DNA of 62,933 nucleotides from the IMG/VR virus record IMGVR_UViG_3300032282_004841, positions 1 through 62,933 of that record; one strand, given 5' to 3'. This stretch comes from a virus. The notes under the pieces were generated by a model. It saw only the letters and a list, made by a program, of their open reading frames with translations, did no database searches and was not told where the DNA came from. The position numbers and the translations under genes were made by a program. Below are positions 1 through 8,039 of this stretch, piece after piece (the stretch's first letter is position 1; each line of letters starts with the position of its first letter).

Positions 1-93
1 AAGACAGAAACAACTAGAGATAAAATTATTTTAAAATTAAAAGCGATAACCGAATCCATTAATCACTGGGAAGAAGAAAGAGTTAAAAAATGA
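1..93 (+). CDS. 3' end of an unknown gene (partial)
   Basis: The window opens inside a reading frame that ends at a TGA at 91-93. The 30 visible codons encode a lysine- and glutamate-rich helical tail ending in WEEERVKK. The stop overlaps the ATG of the next gene (ATGA), the same translational coupling seen throughout this operon, which supports it as a real gene end. There is too little sequence to assign a function. Confidence 0.6.
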   Translation, partial: KTETTRDKIILKLKAITESINHWEEERVKK

Positions 94-1214
94 ATCTTTT
101 ATACATAAGTGATTATAATTCTGAAACTGGATATGGAAAAGCTGCTATTGAATTTATTAGAAGTTTAAACACTTCTGGAATAAATGTATTTTGTAGACCT
201 ATAGTTTTTAATAATTCTACTTTAGAAAATCCGCCAAGCGACATATTAGAAATACAAAAAAAGAAAATAAAAGACATAGATGTAGTAATACAGCATACTC
301 TTCCTAATCATATGCAGTATATGTCTAAGTATTGTAACATAGGTATGTTTGCTTATGAAGCAGATAGATATGTTGGTTCTGGATGGAAAAATCAACTCAA
401 CTGTATGGATGAAGTATTTGTATTTAATAAGCAGATGATTGAATCTGCAAAAAAAAGCGGAGTTAAAAAAGAGTGCAAAATAATACCTCATGCTACAAAT
501 GTGGATAAATATTTTACTAAATATAATATTCCAAGTTTTATGAAACCTTTAAAAAAAGATAATCGTTTTATTTTTTATACAATAGGTGAGTTTAATAGAA
601 GAAAGAACTTAGCTTCTTTGCTGATGTCATTTTTTTTAGAATTTGGAAGAGATGAAAATGTTTGTCTATTAATAAAGACATCATGCGATGAAAGAGAGTT
701 CTTTTCATTCTGTGATCAAATATCTTCTTCTTTAAAATATAACATACTTCCTCAAGTAGCATTAGTCAATCAAAGGCTTTCAGAAGAAGAAATATGTGCC
801 ATTCATTATCATTCTGATTGCTTCGTACAGACATCTCATGGGGAGGCTTGGTCTATTCCAGCCTTTGAAGCAATGTGTTTTGGCAAAACCCCTATCGTTC
901 CTGCCTCTTCGGGGTATTTAGAGTACATGGATGAAGATTGCGGTTGGCTTATACCAGTAAGCGAATCACAAGTCTTTGGAATGCATAAAAACAACATTGA
1001 TTTATGCAGGGGAGATGAAATATGGTGGCAAGTAGATGTTTCTAAAACTCGTCAATTTATGAGGGAGGCATATACGAATGAAGATGTTAGAATTAAAAAG
1101 AGCGAAGTCGGTATAAATAAGTCATTTGCTTTTTCTCACGCCGAAATCGGCAAAATACTTTTAGAGAATATAAAATGGGCAATAGAAAGAAAGTTATCAA
1201 GTGGCAAGAAATAG
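90..1214 (+). CDS. GT4-family glycosyltransferase (GT-B fold)
   Basis: A 374-residue protein with the layout of a retaining GT4 glycosyltransferase, which moves a sugar from a nucleotide-sugar donor to an acceptor. The N-terminal Rossmann half carries a glycine loop (TGYGKAA, residues 13-19). The C-terminal half starts with GEFNRRKN (166-173), whose Arg and Lys normally contact the donor phosphates. It continues to the EX7E signature: E252 and E260 within HGEAWSIPAFEAMCFGKTPI. All expected catalytic positions are present, so it should be active. The start overlaps the previous stop, and the 3' end overlaps the PhoH-like gene by 40 nt. The acceptor is unknown; a host or virion surface glycan is an inference from the cassette that follows. 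Confidence 0.85.
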   Translation: MNLLYISDYNSETGYGKAAIEFIRSLNTSGINVFCRPIVFNNSTLENPPSDILEIQKKKIKDIDVVIQHTLPNHMQYMSKYCNIGMFAYEADRYVGSGWKNQLNCMDEVFVFNKQMIESAKKSGVKKECKIIPHATNVDKYFTKYNIPSFMKPLKKDNRFIFYTIGEFNRRKNLASLLMSFFLEFGRDENVCLLIKTSCDEREFFSFCDQISSSLKYNILPQVALVNQRLSEEEICAIHYHSDCFVQTSHGEAWSIPAFEAMCFGKTPIVPASSGYLEYMDEDCGWLIPVSESQVFGMHKNNIDLCRGDEIWWQVDVSKTRQFMREAYTNEDVRIKKSEVGINKSFAFSHAEIGKILLENIKWAIERKLSSGKK

Positions 1215-1918
1215 TAGAACAAGAAAAAAGTGAAAAACAAAAAGAGATTGTTAGTTGGTCGGAAGAAAGAGATAAGTCAGTCGCTAGTATTAATAAGAAA
1301 AGAATAAAGCCTAAAACACCAAATCAAAGCATATTTTTTGATGCTATAAACAAAGCTACATTAACTATATGTACAGGTCCAGCAGGAACAGGTAAAAGTT
1401 ATCTTTCCTGTGGTGTTGCTATAGGCTTATTGCTTGATGGTAAGATAGATAAGATTATCATATCAAGACCTATTGTTGAATGCGGTGACGGTCTTGGGTT
1501 CTTACCAGGCGACATAGAACAAAAAACTGATCCGTTTATGGTTCCTATCTTTGAAGCTTTTGCCGATTTTATCAGTAGGCATGAGCTTAAAAAGTTTAAA
1601 GAAGATAAGGTAATTGAAGTTTGCCCATTGGAAACAATGAGAGGTAGAACTTTTAATAATTCTTTTGTTATTTTAGATGAAGCTCAAAACGCAACAAAAA
1701 AACAAATAAAAATGTTTTTAACCAGATTAGGAATGAATTCTAAAATGGTTGTTTGCGGAGATAAAAGCCAGAGCGATCTTCCTCACCAAGACGGAAACCC
1801 TTTGGACTGGATTCTTAAAATGCTTGACCATCCCGAAATAGCAAAAGTCTTTTTAACTTCAGAAGATGTTCAAAGACATGGATTAGTTCGATATATTATA
1901 GAAAAAATCGGAGAATGA
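1175..1918 (+). CDS. phoH: PhoH-like P-loop ATPase
   Basis: A 247-residue protein with a charged, helical N-terminal extension of about 45 residues and then a PhoH-type ATPase core. Walker A is GPAGTGKS (residues 68-75). The family motif SRPIVECGDGLGFLPGD follows at about 97-113, Walker B FVILDEAQN at 164-172, and a sensor-like CGDKSQSDLP at 194-203. PhoH-like ATPases are frequent in marine and freshwater phages; in cells some are linked to phosphate starvation and RNA metabolism, but their phage role is unsettled. The ATG lies 40 nt inside the upstream gene. A later start cannot be excluded because the first 45 residues are outside the conserved core. Confidence 0.9.
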   Translation: MGNRKKVIKWQEIVEQEKSEKQKEIVSWSEERDKSVASINKKRIKPKTPNQSIFFDAINKATLTICTGPAGTGKSYLSCGVAIGLLLDGKIDKIIISRPIVECGDGLGFLPGDIEQKTDPFMVPIFEAFADFISRHELKKFKEDKVIEVCPLETMRGRTFNNSFVILDEAQNATKKQIKMFLTRLGMNSKMVVCGDKSQSDLPHQDGNPLDWILKMLDHPEIAKVFLTSEDVQRHGLVRYIIEKIGE

Positions 1919-1924
1919 TTTGAT

Positions 1925-2806
1925 TTGAGTAAGACACTTGTTACAATGCTAAAATATTGTAACGAGGTGCAAATGTCTAATCAAATAAATTCTATTTTCT
2001 GGAAGTTAAGAGAAAATAAACAAACTCTTAATATACTTTGCGATTTTTATAATGAAAAAGTTTTATATGACTTGTCTAAGACAGGTCATAATTTCTTTGT
2101 TTTGCCACCAAATAGCAAATACGAATGGAATAATCTATACAGAAAAAAACCTGATAATATTTGCTTATTAAAAAAAACTGAAGAACTATTTTTTAATTTT
2201 ACGGAATACGCATTTGATCTTTTTATAAATTTCACTAGTAAAAATAACAATCTTTTTTTTCATCTTGGAATACCGAAGCTAGACAATAAAGATTTTATAG
2301 GCATAGATACTGATTTATTTTCTCTTTCAGAAGATAAAAATGATTTATGCATATATGTTAATGGAGAATTTAAATTTGATGTAGAAGAATTTGATTTAGT
2401 ATCAGAACAACTAGAACTTGTAGTTATAGATGATAATACAAGATTAAGTTTTAATAAGCTTTTAAATCTTTATAAAACATCAAGCATCTATCTAAATTTT
2501 TCAAAAAAAGAAAAGATTTCAGTTTCTATGTTAGAAGCTATGTCATGCGGTTGTGTTCCTATAGCTTACGAAACAAAAGAAAATCAAAAAATAATTACTC
2601 ATGGTGAAAATGGATTTCTTTATACTTCAGTTGTTGATATGGTAAACATAGGAAAAAGAGTGCTAGGCTCAAAAGACTTTTTAAAAAGAATATCTATTAA
2701 TTCTAGAAATTCAATTATTAAAAGTTTTTCTTTGGAAAGCTATAAAAAAAATTGGAATGAATGTATTTATTCAACAATAGAAATGAATTGGTGGGAACAG
2801 ATATGA
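1925..2806 (+). CDS. GT4-like glycosyltransferase with TTG start
   Basis: A 293-residue protein whose C-terminal half matches GT4 glycosyltransferases. EX7E glutamates E196 and E204 lie in KEKISVSMLEAMSCGCVPIA, followed by a HGENGFLY donor-loop motif (226-233). The N-terminal half is short and lacks a clear glycine-rich loop, so the GT-B fold may be minimal and the acceptor domain divergent. The start is a TTG six bases after the PhoH stop, chosen because GGAG lies about 11 bases upstream and because an ATG start would delete part of the first helix. The 3' end is coupled (ATGA) to the next gene. Likely works with the other cassette enzymes on one glycan. Confidence 0.65.
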   Translation: MSKTLVTMLKYCNEVQMSNQINSIFWKLRENKQTLNILCDFYNEKVLYDLSKTGHNFFVLPPNSKYEWNNLYRKKPDNICLLKKTEELFFNFTEYAFDLFINFTSKNNNLFFHLGIPKLDNKDFIGIDTDLFSLSEDKNDLCIYVNGEFKFDVEEFDLVSEQLELVVIDDNTRLSFNKLLNLYKTSSIYLNFSKKEKISVSMLEAMSCGCVPIAYETKENQKIITHGENGFLYTSVVDMVNIGKRVLGSKDFLKRISINSRNSIIKSFSLESYKKNWNECIYSTIEMNWWEQI

Positions 2807-3282
2807 AAGTAAATTTGTTAATCAATGAAAAGCATTTAGCAAAAGCAGGATATTTAAATATAGATCCTTATGCAAAAAAAGAAGATGAACCTTTGATTGT
2901 TGAAGGAAATCCAACGGTTTTAGAAAACCTTGTAGAAGACGGAGAAGCAGAAGAAATAATAGCTATTAATATAATAGATTATGTTTCTCATCCAAAAGTT
3001 AATATGATCTTAAAACAATTCTTTGGAAAACTATCTCATAAAGGTATTCTAAGAATAGGATTTACTGATATATTAGCTACTGCTAGAAGATATTATATTG
3101 GACAAATAGAAGAATCAAAAATAGCAGAAATGCTTTATGGTAAGTGTGTAGATAGTTGGGATACAAAAAAGGCTGCTTTGACATTAGATTCGATGAAAAC
3201 AAAAATGGAAGAAATTGGATTTGTAATAAAAAGCGTTAAATTCATAGAACACTTTATAGTTATAGAGGGAGAAAGACCTTGA
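2803..3282 (+). CDS. Degenerate class I SAM-methyltransferase-like protein
   Basis: A 159-residue product. The ATG at 2803 overlaps the upstream stop as ATGA and is preferred over the in-frame ATG at 2761, which lies deep in the previous gene. The body follows the plan of Methyltransf_11-type proteins: GYLNIDP, where these enzymes have an acidic loop contacting SAM ribose; a helix then IIAINIIDYVSHPKV, in the place of the usual 'hVLEH' motif; then LSHKGILRIGFTD, in the place of 'LKPGGxLxI'. The glycine-rich motif I (LNLGCG-type) at the N terminus is replaced by VNLLINEKHLAKAG, so SAM binding is doubtful. It may be a scaffold or a relic. Family assignment rests on motif order only. Confidence 0.45.
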   Translation: MKVNLLINEKHLAKAGYLNIDPYAKKEDEPLIVEGNPTVLENLVEDGEAEEIIAINIIDYVSHPKVNMILKQFFGKLSHKGILRIGFTDILATARRYYIGQIEESKIAEMLYGKCVDSWDTKKAALTLDSMKTKMEEIGFVIKSVKFIEHFIVIEGERP

Positions 3283-4109
3283 GCGAAAATGATAAGTTTA
3301 TGGACACGGCGTGTAAAAATTGTATTTTTTCTGAAAAAGTTGGAAATACTCAGATGGGTTGTAGCTATGGAAACATAGAACGATTTAAAAAAGTTAATTG
3401 TGAAATCATAGAAGCAGAAGACGAAGCAGATAATTTTTTTGTTATTAAAAATAGACTTTGCATGGCTCTTAGAGTTGGTGCTTGGGGTTCTGATCTTACG
3501 CAAGAAGAAAAGATTCTAAAAGTAAGAAAAGACATTACTACAAAAATAACATGTATTTTAATTATAAAAAAAGAAACATCAAACATAGATGATGTTTTAG
3601 ACACTTTTAAAAGTGCGATATCACAAAAAACCAGTTTTGATTCTATACATTTCATTATTGAGAAGGGAGGATCTATTAAGATCGGCTCTTTAATGAATAG
3701 TATTAAAAAAATTGACTGTAATGTAAAATGGTTTGTCAAACAGCTTGTGCATGATGATTTTTCATACAGGCATGGTATAGATGAAATTGTAGAAAAGCTT
3801 AAGTCTGTTTTTTCTGCCGTATTTGTTTGTGGTTTTAAGATACCTGACGATTTTGTTCATTGTATAGACACAAGCATTAATGAAGAACTAAATAGATTTA
3901 TAATACTTAAGCCAGTTGATGAAAACGGAATGGTTGTGCAAAACAAAAGCTTTAATTTATTTGGCGGTAACAGGGAAGCAATTAATGATTTAGACAATAA
4001 TAAATTTATGTCTATTTCTGAAAAAATAGATTATATAGCAAAAGATCAAAACCTGAATCATTTAATACAGGATATCGTTTCTATATGTCCATCAATGAAT
4101 CAAAAATAG
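3279..4109 (+). CDS. Four-cysteine domain fused to GT-A-like protein
   Basis: A 276-residue protein starting at a TTG that overlaps the upstream TGA, with GAGGGAGAAAG just upstream as ribosome binding site. Residues 12-61 hold a conserved-looking cysteine pattern (C12-x2-C15-x12-C28, then C61; C41 is extra) with TQMGCSYG and FFVIKNRLC, which could bind zinc or an iron-sulfur cluster. From about residue 85 alternating strands and helices resemble a nucleotide-sugar-binding GT-A half-domain (TKITCILIIKKE, then SIHFIIEKGG), but no DxD motif is visible. It sits between methyltransferase-like and GT-like genes. Function unknown; a regulatory or scaffold subunit of the glycan cassette is a guess. 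Confidence 0.6.
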   Translation: MSENDKFMDTACKNCIFSEKVGNTQMGCSYGNIERFKKVNCEIIEAEDEADNFFVIKNRLCMALRVGAWGSDLTQEEKILKVRKDITTKITCILIIKKETSNIDDVLDTFKSAISQKTSFDSIHFIIEKGGSIKIGSLMNSIKKIDCNVKWFVKQLVHDDFSYRHGIDEIVEKLKSVFSAVFVCGFKIPDDFVHCIDTSINEELNRFIILKPVDENGMVVQNKSFNLFGGNREAINDLDNNKFMSISEKIDYIAKDQNLNHLIQDIVSICPSMNQK

Positions 4110-4738
4110 CGATTATGGTTTTTTTTGATAAGTATTCTTCTACTATTAAAGATTTAATACAAAGCATTTCTTTGTGTTCTTCTTTTGATATTTGTTTGTA
4201 TTTATTAGATAACGAGTTATCTTCTGATATTAGTGATGAGATATTGGGGATGATGGGCGAATTAACTATAGAAGAAAAAAAAGACAACATAGTTTTTACC
4301 AAGGGTCGTTATAAAAATTTAGAGATTATACTTACAAAAGTGTGTGAGTTTGATAGAGAAACGGTATTGAATTATTTTACATATGAATATATGACTTCCT
4401 ATGACATCGTTGGAGTGTTTAATAAGAATGTTGTTTTTTATCCTCATATTATAGATTCAGTTTCTTCTGTTCTTAAGAAAGATAGCTTTATTACTGGTTG
4501 TTGTTATTCTAATTGCGATGTGCTTACAAAAAATGGTTATAGATATTCTGATTATAAAAAATCTTTTTCTTGCAATAAAGAAAACTCAAATAGTTATAAT
4601 TTTTTTATTAGTAAGCTAGCAATAGAAACAACCAAACCTAAAAACATTTTTACAAAAAACAAAAATCCAACTTTGATTATTGGAGAAAACTTTCTTTGCC
4701 AAAGAATTAACGAAAAACTATACATGGTGAAAGAATGA
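4085..4738 (+). CDS. GT-A-like protein, probable degenerate GT2
   Basis: A 217-residue protein overlapping the upstream gene by 25 nt and the next by an ATGA. The N terminus (SKIAIMVFFDKYSSTIKDLI) and the middle segment YDIVGVFNKNVVFYPHII resemble a GT2 fold. In active GT2 enzymes the middle position is usually a metal-binding DxD, here FNKNV, so metal-dependent catalysis seems lost or altered. TGCCYSNCDVL has three cysteines close together (about residues 139-145). It is similar in plan to the C-terminal part of the preceding protein, so both may come from duplication. Assignment is by fold impression, not by a diagnostic motif. Confidence 0.5.
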   Translation: MSINESKIAIMVFFDKYSSTIKDLIQSISLCSSFDICLYLLDNELSSDISDEILGMMGELTIEEKKDNIVFTKGRYKNLEIILTKVCEFDRETVLNYFTYEYMTSYDIVGVFNKNVVFYPHIIDSVSSVLKKDSFITGCCYSNCDVLTKNGYRYSDYKKSFSCNKENSNSYNFFISKLAIETTKPKNIFTKNKNPTLIIGENFLCQRINEKLYMVKE

Positions 4739-5418
4739 TAAATGCTTGCGTTATAATACCAGCTGCTGGAATTGGTAAAAGAATGAAGTCTCACGGTCCT
4801 AAAGCCAATATTAAAATAGATAATAAAAACACGGTTATAAATAGGGCCGTTTCTATATTAAACAAAAGCTTTGGAAAAATTCAAATAAATGTCATTCTTG
4901 GTTTTCAAAAAGAAAAAATTGACATGTCTAATAATAATTTAAATTTTATAGTCAATGAAGATTTTGAGACAACAAATGTTTCTAAGTCTATAAACATAGG
5001 AATTAAAAGTTCAAAAAGAAAAGACTGTTTAATTATATATGGAGATCTAGTATTTAAAAAAGACATATTTAAAAATTTTAATTTTGAAAATAGTTGTATA
5101 TGGGTTGAAAAAAGCGATAAAAGAAATTCTGAAATAGGCGTTAACATAATAGATGGAGCAGTAGAGCATTTTAGTTATGGGATTTTTCCTAAATGGGCGC
5201 AGATTGTATTCTTAAAGGAAAAAGATAAAAAGATATTTCTTGAGATATCCAATAACAAAAAAACAAACAAATGGTTTGGTTATGAGATTTTAAATAAAAT
5301 GATAGATAAAGGTATAATCTTTTCTGTCAACTACATAGATGAAATAGTTGAGATAGATACATATTTAGACATAATAAAGGCTAAGAAGTTTGTGAGGAAA
5401 AATGAAAATATTATGTAG
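4735..5418 (+). CDS. Sugar-phosphate nucleotidyltransferase
   Basis: A 227-residue NTP-transferase-family protein. It would couple a sugar-1-phosphate to NTP, releasing pyrophosphate and an activated nucleotide-sugar for the glycosyltransferases beside it. The N-terminal signature IIPAAGIGKRM (7-17) with K23 in GPKANIKI is the nucleotide-binding loop. TNVSKSINIGI (80-90) matches the N-x-x-x-S-L helix start of this family, and IIYGDLVF (100-107) supplies the metal-binding aspartate. The family normally ends with an acidic 'D..eD' segment; here VEIDTYLD near the C terminus fits. Which sugar and NTP are used cannot be read. Together with the GHMP kinase at 7104 it could form a GDP-heptose-type route. 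Confidence 0.8.
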   Translation: MINACVIIPAAGIGKRMKSHGPKANIKIDNKNTVINRAVSILNKSFGKIQINVILGFQKEKIDMSNNNLNFIVNEDFETTNVSKSINIGIKSSKRKDCLIIYGDLVFKKDIFKNFNFENSCIWVEKSDKRNSEIGVNIIDGAVEHFSYGIFPKWAQIVFLKEKDKKIFLEISNNKKTNKWFGYEILNKMIDKGIIFSVNYIDEIVEIDTYLDIIKAKKFVRKNENIM

Positions 5419-6415
5419 GCAAGATTCAGGAAAAAGATTTAGACAACTTTCTGGTTTTGGAAAAGTCTTTTCAGACATTGGATGCGATTTTATTTTCTGG
5501 AACGGAGAAAAGAAATCAACATTTGATGCGTTCTACGAACAAAATCCAGATATCTATATATGCAGCACTTCAGATGTAGATACCGCTTTAATAAAATGCT
5601 TAAAAAAACACAGCAATACAAAAGTAATACTTATCGCTTCGTTATCACACGAAGAAGTTTCTAATAATAAATTTGCTAAAATAAATGAAATTGAAAATGT
5701 AAAAACTATGTTTAATGAGATAGGCAAGCCAAATTTAATTATTGGTAATTGTTCTTCTTTTACTTTTGATAAGTGCATGTCTGTTTGGAAAAAATTAGGA
5801 TGCAATACGATAGCATCTCCAGTAGCTTCTGATTTCTATCTTTCTGTAAACCCATTGGCTGTTGAAAAATTTGTATCAGATGTTGTTCATGTTGGAAATT
5901 TTACTGATTACAAATCGAAAGACTTAGAAGAGATATTATTTCCTTTGCATTATGATGACTCTATAAATTTAAAAATATTTGGCAAAAAAGAATGGCCCTT
6001 AACAAGTTATGTTGGGTTTATAAACAACTACGATTTAAAGAATGTTATAAAATCATCTAAAATATGTGCTGTTATATCAAAGCCTCATACTAAAAAGTTT
6101 GGATTTGATGCTCCCCAGTTTCTTTTTGATGTTCTATCATCGGGTGGATTCCCCATTTGTGATTATTCTGAAGATGTCAATTTCTTACTTGGCGATTATC
6201 TTTTGCTTGCTAAAAATAAAGATGAATATTTAAATATGGTTCACGATATGTTAAAGCGAGATGTCAAAAGAGATGAGATGTCATCAATTGCTCGCTCGTT
6301 CATTCTCAACAATCATACATATCATCATAGATTGATAGACATATTAATAAATATTAACATGGAAGATCTTGCTATTAAGATATCTGATAATTTCTTAAAA
6401 AGAAAAGGTGACTAA
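5402..6415 (+). CDS. CgeB-like GT-B glycosyltransferase
   Basis: A 337-residue protein overlapping the nucleotidyltransferase gene by 17 nt. The C-terminal half has the pattern of CgeB/Glyco_trans_1_2 proteins: FGFDAPQFLFDVLSSGGFPI (about 233-252), then SEDVNFLLGDYLLLAKNKDEY, and a terminal helix ending NNHTYHHRL (about 304-312). The last motif is the typical H-T-Y-x-x-R found at the end of these enzymes. The N-terminal half (ILCRQDSGKRFRQLSGFGKVF) would hold the acceptor site. Expected role: one glycosyl transfer step in the cassette. The acceptor is unknown. Confidence 0.7.
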   Translation: MKILCRQDSGKRFRQLSGFGKVFSDIGCDFIFWNGEKKSTFDAFYEQNPDIYICSTSDVDTALIKCLKKHSNTKVILIASLSHEEVSNNKFAKINEIENVKTMFNEIGKPNLIIGNCSSFTFDKCMSVWKKLGCNTIASPVASDFYLSVNPLAVEKFVSDVVHVGNFTDYKSKDLEEILFPLHYDDSINLKIFGKKEWPLTSYVGFINNYDLKNVIKSSKICAVISKPHTKKFGFDAPQFLFDVLSSGGFPICDYSEDVNFLLGDYLLLAKNKDEYLNMVHDMLKRDVKRDEMSSIARSFILNNHTYHHRLIDILININMEDLAIKISDNFLKRKGD

Positions 6416-7107
6416 TGAGTTTATCTATATTACTAACTCCTGATAATAATTTAGTTTATTTCAGAAGATGTCTTTATCACATATCTAGATTTACTAAAAC
6501 ACTTCTTGAAAAGAATGAGAAGTTTGAACTAGTAGTAATTGACGATGGAAGTTTTGACATTTATCCAGAAGTAGAAGCATTTGGTATAAACTTTTTTTGG
6601 AAAATAGTAAGGCCACATTACAATTCTTTAGAAAAAGTTGGAATAGACAAGCTCTATAAATTTCCAAATTACTCAGAACGGCTAGCGTTTGACAATTGCG
6701 CTTATGATAAAATAATTAAAATATCTGCGAATGTAATACCTGTACAAGATTCTTTGCCAAAGCTTTATTCGTCTGAGGTTTTAAACGGATGGAATTTGTC
6801 AAATGTTTTTGGAATAGATCCATCTATAGAAGACAGAATTGATACATACGGAGTTTTCTTTCCTAAGAATGTTAAAGAACTTTCTGATCCGAATCCTATT
6901 CAAACAGATTTATATATAAAATACAAAAGACCTGTATTTGGAATTACAAAAAAAGAATTTTATTGGTCAGACGATTTTAATGTTTTGTATGATGCATACG
7001 CACTCTCTTTTATGCAAGACGATTCGCTGTTTAAAAATGATGGCGTTGAAGATTCTAAACTTATAGATTTAAAAGAAAATATCGAAGTAATTACTAATAT
7101 ACTATGA
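6415..7107 (+). CDS. GT2-like glycosyltransferase, DxD lost
   Basis: A 230-residue GT-A/GT2-like protein starting in an overlap with the previous stop (TAATG). The first conserved block is present: ELVVIDDGSFD (38-48), the VIDDGS that binds the uracil or guanine nucleotide. The second block, normally a DxD in 'xxLDaDD', reads YDKIIKISANVIP here, without an acidic pair. Either the acidic residues have moved or the enzyme is inactive. The C terminus has ITKKEFYWSDDFNVLYDAYALSFMQDD, resembling the GT2 'f.e.f...gyEDyDl' segment. ATGA coupling joins it to the GHMP kinase gene. Confidence 0.65.
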   Translation: MSLSILLTPDNNLVYFRRCLYHISRFTKTLLEKNEKFELVVIDDGSFDIYPEVEAFGINFFWKIVRPHYNSLEKVGIDKLYKFPNYSERLAFDNCAYDKIIKISANVIPVQDSLPKLYSSEVLNGWNLSNVFGIDPSIEDRIDTYGVFFPKNVKELSDPNPIQTDLYIKYKRPVFGITKKEFYWSDDFNVLYDAYALSFMQDDSLFKNDGVEDSKLIDLKENIEVITNIL

Positions 7108-8039
7108 TCATAACAAAAACCCCATTACGAATAACCTTTTTAGGTTCCCTTACGGATAATCCTAAATGGCATTCCGAAAACAAAGGAATGGTCATAGGAT
7201 CATCTATAAATAAATATGTTTATTGCTTTGTAAGAAAGCTGAGTGCTTATGAGAAGCAAAAAGAAATAACTTGTCCTTATATAAAAAATGTTTTAAATTA
7301 TTTTAAAGAAAAATCAATAGATTGTTCTAATTTTGAGATAACTCATTTTTGTGACTTGCCTTCAAATTCTGGACTTGGTTATCAATCTGCACTAACTGTC
7401 GGATTACTTCAAGCAATACATGCAATTAGTAACATATACATATCAAAAAAAGACATTGCTAATTTATGTAACTGCATACTACAAAAGAACTTATGTAATT
7501 TTATATCATCGGCGGATGCTTTTTTATCTGTTTACGGAGGACAAAACATTGTTAAGTTCAATAAAAGCGATGATGTTTTAATGATCCCCTTAAAGATAAA
7601 GCATGATAATCTACAAGCCCTTTTAGACCGCATAGGACTGTATTATTTAAACTCTTTTGACCAAATAGACTCTCAGCCCAATGAAATGCCAGAAATTGAT
7701 TTTAAACGCAATATGTGGCCATTGGTTAAAATTACTGAAGATGGTGCTGAGGTATTGTTATCATCTTTTGATCTTGAAGAGTTTTTTAGACTGATAAAAA
7801 GCTCTTTTAAGGCAAGGGCGTTGTTCTTCTTTAGAATGTTTACGAAGTATTCATCTGATTTCTTTGACAGGTGTGTATTTTCTAAGCTATTAGGGTTTGA
7901 TTTGATGAACGACAATGGCTCTGGATGCGGTATTATTTATACAGATAAGCCTATTAGTGAAATTCATTTAGAGCTTTTAAAAGACTACGAGAGAGTTCCA
8001 TTTAATTTTGAAAGTAATGGGAGTAGCATAATATTATGA
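7104..8039 (+). CDS. GHMP-family sugar kinase, heptose-kinase-like
   Basis: A 311-residue GHMP kinase resembling HddA-type D-glycero-D-manno-heptose-7-phosphate 1-kinases. The opening KTPLRITFLGSLTDNPKW matches the family start 'R-x-P-L-R-I-S-F-x-G-G-G-T-D', and NKGMVIGSSINKYVY matches 'GGaVlstaIdky'. The ATP-binding motif LPSNSGLGYQSALTVGLL (85-102) aligns with 'LPxxSGLGSSSxFTVGLL', but two serines of the phosphate loop are replaced by Tyr and Gln. SADAFLSVYGGQN aligns with the catalytic 'QDqYAaafGG' region. The late GSGCGII loop stands where 'GAGGGG' is usual. It may make a sugar-1-phosphate for the nucleotidyltransferase at 4735, unless the altered loops mean reduced activity. Overlaps neighbours at both ends. 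Confidence 0.7.
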   Translation: MIITKTPLRITFLGSLTDNPKWHSENKGMVIGSSINKYVYCFVRKLSAYEKQKEITCPYIKNVLNYFKEKSIDCSNFEITHFCDLPSNSGLGYQSALTVGLLQAIHAISNIYISKKDIANLCNCILQKNLCNFISSADAFLSVYGGQNIVKFNKSDDVLMIPLKIKHDNLQALLDRIGLYYLNSFDQIDSQPNEMPEIDFKRNMWPLVKITEDGAEVLLSSFDLEEFFRLIKSSFKARALFFFRMFTKYSSDFFDRCVFSKLLGFDLMNDNGSGCGIIYTDKPISEIHLELLKDYERVPFNFESNGSSIIL

